Assembly: GCA_024516035.1 (NCBI GenBank)
Contig: CM044965.1
Span: 768,683-832,682, forward strand
Source: Bactericera cockerelli
Taxonomy: Eukaryota > Arthropoda > Insecta > Hemiptera > Triozidae
Direction: 5' to 3'
DNA length: 64,000 nt
Both the position numbers and the translations under genes were made by a program. The notes beneath the pieces were generated by a model. That model was not told where the DNA came from and did not search any database. It worked only from the letters and a program-made list of their open reading frames with translations. This document shows, one piece after another, positions 58,824-64,000 of the stretch (position 1 is its first letter; every line of letters starts with the position of its first letter).

Positions 58824-58886
58824 TTGGCCTCAGTAGTAGTTTAACCGCTAAGGCGGCGCAGGTCAATGGTTCGAGTCCCTAATTTC
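58824..58886 (+). mobile_element. tRNA(Thr-like) SINE, copy 6, head only
   Basis: GGCCTCAGTAGTAGTTTAAC, AAGGCGGCG and the B box GGTTCGAGTCCC, directly after the previous SINE. The body is absent. Confidence 0.65.
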
Positions 58887-58889
58887 AAA

Positions 58890-60150
58890 ATTGTCACTAT
58901 TCTCCTCCCTATCTCTAAGCGATAGATTGCCAGAAAATATAAATAATTATGTAGCAAACATTTTTTTATTAATTTTAATGTTAATAATTATTATTGTTTT
59001 GCATATTGTGTATATTTCATTAATATCTTCACAAATAAATTGAAATAAAATTATTCAATAGAAGTTACAACAGATAAATAACGGACATTCATAATTCACT
59101 GTCAGTACAGGGGACAAAACTTTTAATTGCTGAGACAAATGCGTGCGACATGATAAACTGACTACCCGAGGATTAACACCTAGCAGCTATTAAAACATTA
59201 ACGAACTAATCTTGACTCCATAATAATGTATGAATGGCTTACATAGGCACTACTGTTTGAATGCAATTGTTCCCAGGGCGAACAGTTTTGCTGTCTTTTG
59301 TTTTTAGATAACCAAGGCAGAGGTGGTTCGTCACATGATTGACCTTTTTGAAACGTTTTATGAATTTTCTTTCGAGTAAAAATTTTCTCTCAGGTAAACG
59401 GAATAATTTTAGTATCAGCTTTTTAACGTTTAAAATAGCAGTATTTTTTTTTTCAAGACATTAAAAGCATCAACCCTTAACTGAATTTTCTCCAATTAGT
59501 ATCATTTACAACTAGGTTAATTTATTTATCAATTTCTTCCGTTTTTTCTATTGGTATACATAGTGAAAGAAAATAATTATAAAGCATCGTGGATCAAATA
59601 ACTATTTGTTCATTTCTTTTCAAACTCTAGACTGTTTTTCTAAACAATCACAATTTTAGGTATATAATTTCAATCAGGTTTTTCTATATAAAAAAATGAG
59701 ATAATTCTTTCACTTTGATTGATATCAAGAACAGAGAGAGAAAAAGAACCAAAAGAAAATTATTTGCCTGAAACCTGTAATAACAGGAAAGGTCAAATAT
59801 GATTTTCCGTTAAGTTCAAAACGTCAACATTGATTCAAACTGGATATTGAAAATTAGCGGTTTTTCAAAATCATGTCTTATTATATTTAGTAAAAAAATA
59901 TGAAATGTAAAATAAAAATGACTAAATTTTATCCAAAAGAATTCTACAAGATGAATCAATTCTTTTAATTAGGATTAAATTTGTTTATTCATCAAAGACT
60001 AAAGTTCTCATAGGGGTACCATTTGAACATGTTTCATTTCATTGTTACATTGCTCTTGTTGGAATAAAGGAAGCGGAATTTTATCTTCTAATATTCATTA
60101 TTTTGAACAGGGCTTTGAAAAAAAACTCATGGATATTGAATTGACCGTTC
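58890..60150. other. AT-rich intergenic DNA
   Basis: No gene or repeat recognised. Confidence 0.45.
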
Positions 60151-60154
60151 AATC

Positions 60155-60194
<40 letters not shown>

Positions 60195-60228
60195 CCCCCC
60201 TCCTCTCTCTCTCTCCCCTCTCTCTTGA
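60155..60228 (+). repeat. CT microsatellite
   Basis: CT repeats with short C-runs. Confidence 0.95.
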
Positions 60229-60450
60229 AGAGTTTGTGTTATTTACATTTGTCTAATTAAAAATAAAAATTAAGGGCATGATCATGAATAAATATTTTGA
60301 ATTATCCGACATTGATCTTTTTTTGCTGAAATTTAGTTTAGGGAATTTAGTTAGGTGGGGGGTTCAATTCGCTTTGAATATTCTCTGACTTTTTCAAGTA
60401 CACACAATAGACGTCTTGTTATTTTACACGAACTTTAAAGTAGCAGATTA

Positions 60451-60550
60451 TATCATCAGCTCGATCCACAAAGTGCGTGGACTCGTAACCTGGAGATCGT
60501 GGTTCAAGTCCTAATTACGACAGAAATTTAGTAAAGTGAGTTTGAAACAT
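60451..60550 (+). mobile_element. tRNA(Thr-like) SINE, copy 7, decayed
   Basis: GTGGACTCGTAACCTGGAGA, GTGGTTCAAGTCC and TAGTAAAGTGAGTTTGAAAC follow the family order. Confidence 0.65.
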
Positions 60551-61045
60551 AAATACCCAACACATATTTTTTTTGACACGAGTTAAGAATCCCGCGATTG
60601 TGGATAAACTTTAGGACATATGGTAGGTCAATAATGTCCTGCAAGGTCAAAACCCCCAATCTTTATCAGAGGATGGACGTTCTTAACAAAAATCACAAAT
60701 TTAACCGACTGTGATACTTTAGTTAATAACCGAGGTAAGACAATAAGAGATCCTTTCAATCTCCCTGATGGTTTTTAGGTACCAAAAAACAAAAATTTCG
60801 TCAATTTATCTAAACATTTACTTCGTATGTGAGAATAAGTTCGTGCAAAGCTAAAGTACAACCCATGAAGACTTGTATGTTTACATTAAACAAGGCAATC
60901 GAAAAAAATCCAAATGAACAAGAAAACATATTATAAAGAGAAGGAAGAAAAAGAAAGAGATAGCAACAAGATTAATTAAATGAGAGATGTAAGAGAGAAG
61001 AAAAATACAAAACATGTAATAAATACTTTAACAAACTTTTTGGTC

Positions 61046-61046
<1 letters not shown>

Positions 61047-61077
<31 letters not shown>

Positions 61078-61372
61078 AGAGAGAGCGAGAGAGAGAGAAA
61101 GACATTGGGGTGGAAAAAAGCAATTAAAGAAAACCGCGGATACTTCCCTATCTATTCCTCTCTCTCCCTCTCCCAGTCTTACTCATTCTCCCTCTCTCTC
61201 CCCATCTCTAATTTCGTTATCTCTCCAAAGAATATACGGAATGAAAAATAGGGAAAAATAATAAGAAGAAGAACACTGAGGAGATGGAAGAAGAGGGTAG
61301 GGGAGGCGTTGGGAAGGAAATTTCCTATTTAAGAGAGAAAAAATACAGAAAAGACAGAAAGAGAGAGAGAGA

Positions 61373-61409
<37 letters not shown>

Positions 61410-61706
61410 AAGAGACGTTAAAACCCATGAATGTTTGGGAAAGAAGAAGATTCAGAGAAAAGTGTAAGAGAGGGAAAGGAAAAGAGAGAGAGAGAGAGAG
61501 AGAGGAAGGGGGGGGCAGTTAATTAACACTAGAAGACTAATTGGAACCAAGACGAAAAGCTTCGATTTCTTATCGAGAAAAGAAAAATAAATAAAAAAAA
61601 GAGAGTTTTTTTCTCTGCTAATTTACTGCCTTATTTCTTTTTTCACTCTCTCTCCTTCCCTCTCTCTCTCTCGCTTCTCTCTCTCTCTCTCTCTCTTCTC
61701 TCTTCT
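61047..61706. repeat. Cluster of GA and CT microsatellites
   Basis: GA arrays at 61047-61102, 61357-61407 and 61482-61505. CT arrays at 61157-61207 and 61643-61706. GA and CT blocks alternate, so the transcript would contain several complementary purine and pyrimidine tracts. Confidence 0.9.
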
Positions 61707-61844
61707 CTGTTCGATTTCTCTTCTTCACACTTGTTTGTTGTTGTTCTCGGTTTTCAGTTCCGACACATTCTCCAGGGGGGCGGCTCAGTGGTGGAAAACA
61801 TAGGTGTTCTCTCACTATCCATTATCCACCCAAAACAAAGAAGT

Positions 61845-62012
61845 AAGGGTTAGGTGGAAGAGATTGCCACAGGCAATAACCCCGCCTTTTTAGGTAGAAC
61901 ATTGCTCATTTTTTTTTTTTTTTTTTTTTTCTTGATTTTTTGTTCAATCTATTATTTTTTCTTATAATTTCATTGTATTTTACTGTACTAGTCTTACCTA
62001 ATAAAGCATAAT
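61845..62012 (+). mobile_element. Dispersed repeat A, copy 2
   Basis: AGGGTTAGGTGGAAGAGATT, GCCACAGGCAATAACCCCGCC, AT-rich DNA with a T-run, then AATAAAGCATAATATAATAA. Same order as 21775-21965 on the minus strand. Confidence 0.65.
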
Positions 62013-62244
62013 ATAATAATAATTAGTCGAAGGGCGAAATAACAGACGTGGTACTGATTTAATACCTCTGTGCGCTAAGTCTCAAATGGGGTATTTCAAT
62101 GCTAAGTCGATGACTTAAGATCGTAAAACCCAATAACTTCATAATGTACCAATTGTACATGAGTAGTAGAAGTCATAATTCACAATTATCATAGATATCG
62201 AGTGTCGCCCAAAAAAATATTACAAATCATGACGCCCAAAGAAA

Positions 62245-62500
62245 GATGCACAATAGCTCAGTGGTTAAGCACTCCTTGCCATGCGGAAGGTCCCGGATTC
62301 GAACCCGCCACGCCGGCGCCGCCCCAAACCTAAATGGAAGTTTGGTCTACAGTTGTTTGTACGGGGATACCTTCCGGTGGCTCGTGTTGACCCAGCACCT
62401 AAATGGGAAGTATGGTCACAGTAGCTCCTGTTTCATGGCTACGAAATTAAAAAAAAGGCTGTGAAACACTCATCTTTAAAAATAAATAAAAAAAGAAAAA
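62245..62500 (+). mobile_element. tRNA(Gly-like) SINE, best copy
   Basis: The head has GCACAATAGCTCAGTGGTTA (A-box region), an anticodon-loop-like TTGCCAT (GCC, glycine) and a B box GGATTCGAACCC. The body contains GTTGTTTGTACGGGGATACC, GCTCGTGTTGACCCAGCACC and GGCTGTGAAACACTCATC, then an A-rich tail. It is shared with 46240-46515. Confidence 0.85.
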
Positions 62501-62565
62501 AAAATGGTTGGAGTTCTAAAAGAAACTACATGTGCTATTTAAAATACAAAAAAGTTGAAGATATA

Positions 62566-62660
62566 GAAGAGAGAGAGAGACAAAGATTTATGTAGCTAGA
62601 CTAGAGAGAGAGAAGAAACATTTATGTAGCTAGACTAGAGAGAAAGACAAGGACACAGAG
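62566..62660 (+). repeat. GA array with duplicated insert
   Basis: TTTATGTAGCTAGACTAGAG occurs twice about 40 bases apart between GA repeats. Confidence 0.85.
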
Positions 62661-62944
62661 AAAGGTATAGAGAGAAAAGAAACACACAATAAAGAGGAAG
62701 AATAGTGGGAGTGAAAAAATAGAACGGGGTTCGTGGACTGAAAAGCGAGGAGAGAGAATAAGTTTCCCAAACTAATGAGACAGGTCTGTGTTTAAAATTA
62801 ATAAATTAAGAAAAACCAAGGAAGCATGAGGAGGAACTGTCAGGAAGAGCATGTCATAGTTTCCATTGCCCCCTTACCTCCTTGGCGAGGAGTATACATG
62901 CTAGTGGATGAAGCAATGGGGGCTAAAGTGAGGCCAGAGGAGAA

Positions 62945-63292
62945 CAAGGGTTCGGTGGAAGAAATTGCCAAAGGCAATAACCCCGCCCTGGACCTATATG
63001 TGTATATGTATATTATTTATCTATTTTTTTATTTTTATTGTTTAATAATTATTTGTACTCTACATAATTATGTCATTATATCTTAAAAAGTATTTCTAAT
63101 ATTAGAAATCGGAAGTATTGTATTCATTTTTGTAAATAAAAAAAGTATTATTTTGCTCCGATTTCAATTTTGTTCATACTTCTTGACGTTTCATAACCTC
63201 CTGAGAAACATTGGTTTTGTATTTTTTGTAATAACAATTTGTACTGTACATAATTATGTCATTTTATATCTAATAAATAATTTAATGATGAT
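62945..63292 (+). mobile_element. Composite: repeat A, repeat B fragment, repeat A end
   Basis: 62945-63085 is repeat A (GGTGGAAGAAATTGCCAAAG, then TTTGTACTCTACATAATTAT). 63088-63215 is the start of repeat B (TTTCTAATATTAGAAATCGG, then GACGTTTCATAACCTCCTGA). 63228-63292 is a second repeat A end (TTTGTACTGTACATAATTAT). The two A ends are tandem and the B fragment sits between them. Confidence 0.7.
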
Positions 63293-63297
63293 AATAA

Positions 63298-63400
63298 ATA
63301 GCCAGAAATATGAAACTCGGATTGGTGATTTTGCCATCTCCACAAATAAATAAATAGAAATTCAATGTGACTCTTGGTTTGGTCATTTGTCATCTAGAAA
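63298..63400 (+). repeat. Stray 53-bp satellite monomers
   Basis: AATAGCCAGAAATATGAAAC, GGATTGGTGATTTTGCCATC and TCTTGGTTTGGTCATTTGTC resemble the satellite at 56855-57660. Confidence 0.7.
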
Positions 63401-63582
63401 TGGGAGTTTGTTTTGGCAAAATATTATTGGACTTTATTTCTTCAATGAATTTCAAACTTGCAAGAATGTTCTTATAATCTCGCTAATACATGAACATTTA
63501 CCGATAATGCTTCAGTTTTCTTCAGTAGTTTGAGTAGATCTGAATATCCTTAGCCACTAGTGCCATGAGAGTAGACAAACCA

Positions 63583-63660
63583 TCAATTCCAGCCGGGATC
63601 GAACCCGAACTTCTTGCGTGTTATACATGAGACATGAGATACTTCTTTCCAGCTGAGAAG
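63583..63660 (-). mobile_element. tRNA-like SINE head
   Basis: The minus strand has CTTCTCAGCTGGAAAGAAGT and the B box GGGTTCGATCCCGGC. No partner copy is seen in the window. Confidence 0.45.
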
Positions 63661-63781
63661 CTTACCTAATTACTTAAATGTTAAAGTCCTTTTCTGTGCA
63701 GCTCATAATGTAGGAGAGCATTTAGAAATAATGGGGGAAGACTAGAGACAGAGATAGTAAAACCTGAAAGTTAACGGAACC

Positions 63782-63839
63782 AGAGAGAGATAGAAGAAGA
63801 GGAAGAGGATAAGGAGAGAAGGAAAGAGAGAAGAAGAAG

Positions 63840-63889
<50 letters not shown>

Positions 63890-63900
63890 GAGAGGGGAGA
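63782..63900 (+). repeat. GA microsatellite
   Basis: Long GA/GGA repeat. The minus-strand open frame across it is a by-product. Confidence 0.95.
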
Positions 63901-64000
63901 TAGAGGGAAAACTGTGACTTTGCACGCAATCAGACACCATGCACGTTAATTTCAGGAAAATGTTGCTATCCTTCTCTTTCTCAATTTTCCTTAATTTCTG

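Overview
The window looks like nuclear DNA of an insect. It is AT-rich, has no bacterial gene density, and is packed with short dispersed repeats. The organism type rests on two observations: an R1-clade LINE, and SINEs whose 5' end is clearly derived from arthropod-type 5S rRNA. A hemipteran is possible but I cannot show it. I recognise no complete host protein gene, no functional tRNA gene and no CRISPR. Most long open frames lie in repeats, microsatellites or unconstrained AT-rich DNA. A few short exon-like stretches (about 7181-7443 and 31924-32011, possibly 5150-5534) are listed with low confidence.

Layout. 0-12 kb: AT-rich intergenic DNA with a SINE fragment, a 26-bp minisatellite, a small coding remnant (3426-3623) and a 380-bp element with 62-bp inverted arms (9934-10314). 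12.7-20.8 kb: two near-identical copies of an element built from 147-bp tandem units, in opposite orientation and about 5.8 kb apart. Between and beside them lie several SINEs, including a complete tRNA-headed SINE with an 11-bp target-site duplication (15545-15902). 20.8-34.7 kb: a Harbinger-like MITE, more SINE copies, a 57-bp LINE stub with a 13-bp duplication, and purine-rich AT DNA. 34.7-39.4 kb: a nest of mobile elements, namely a 354-bp foldback hairpin, a LINE 3' coding remnant, a 34-bp minisatellite, and a 3.6-kb R1-clade LINE that is 5' truncated, flanked by an 11-bp duplication, and carries three single-base frameshifts. 39.4-56 kb: AT-rich DNA with 99-bp and 38-bp minisatellites and a complete 5S-rRNA-headed SINE with a 13-bp duplication (50386-50688). 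56-64 kb: many GA/CT microsatellites, a 53-bp satellite containing an exact 372-bp duplication, and more SINEs.

How the parts work together. The only autonomous machinery seen is the LINE (Gag-like ORF1, apurinic endonuclease plus reverse transcriptase ORF2). The SINEs are pol III-type parasites of some LINE. The most notable point is that two SINE families with unrelated heads (5S rRNA versus tRNA) and unrelated tails share a central domain of about 90 bp. This is the signature of a SINE superfamily with a conserved core, and I do not recognise this core among the named ones.
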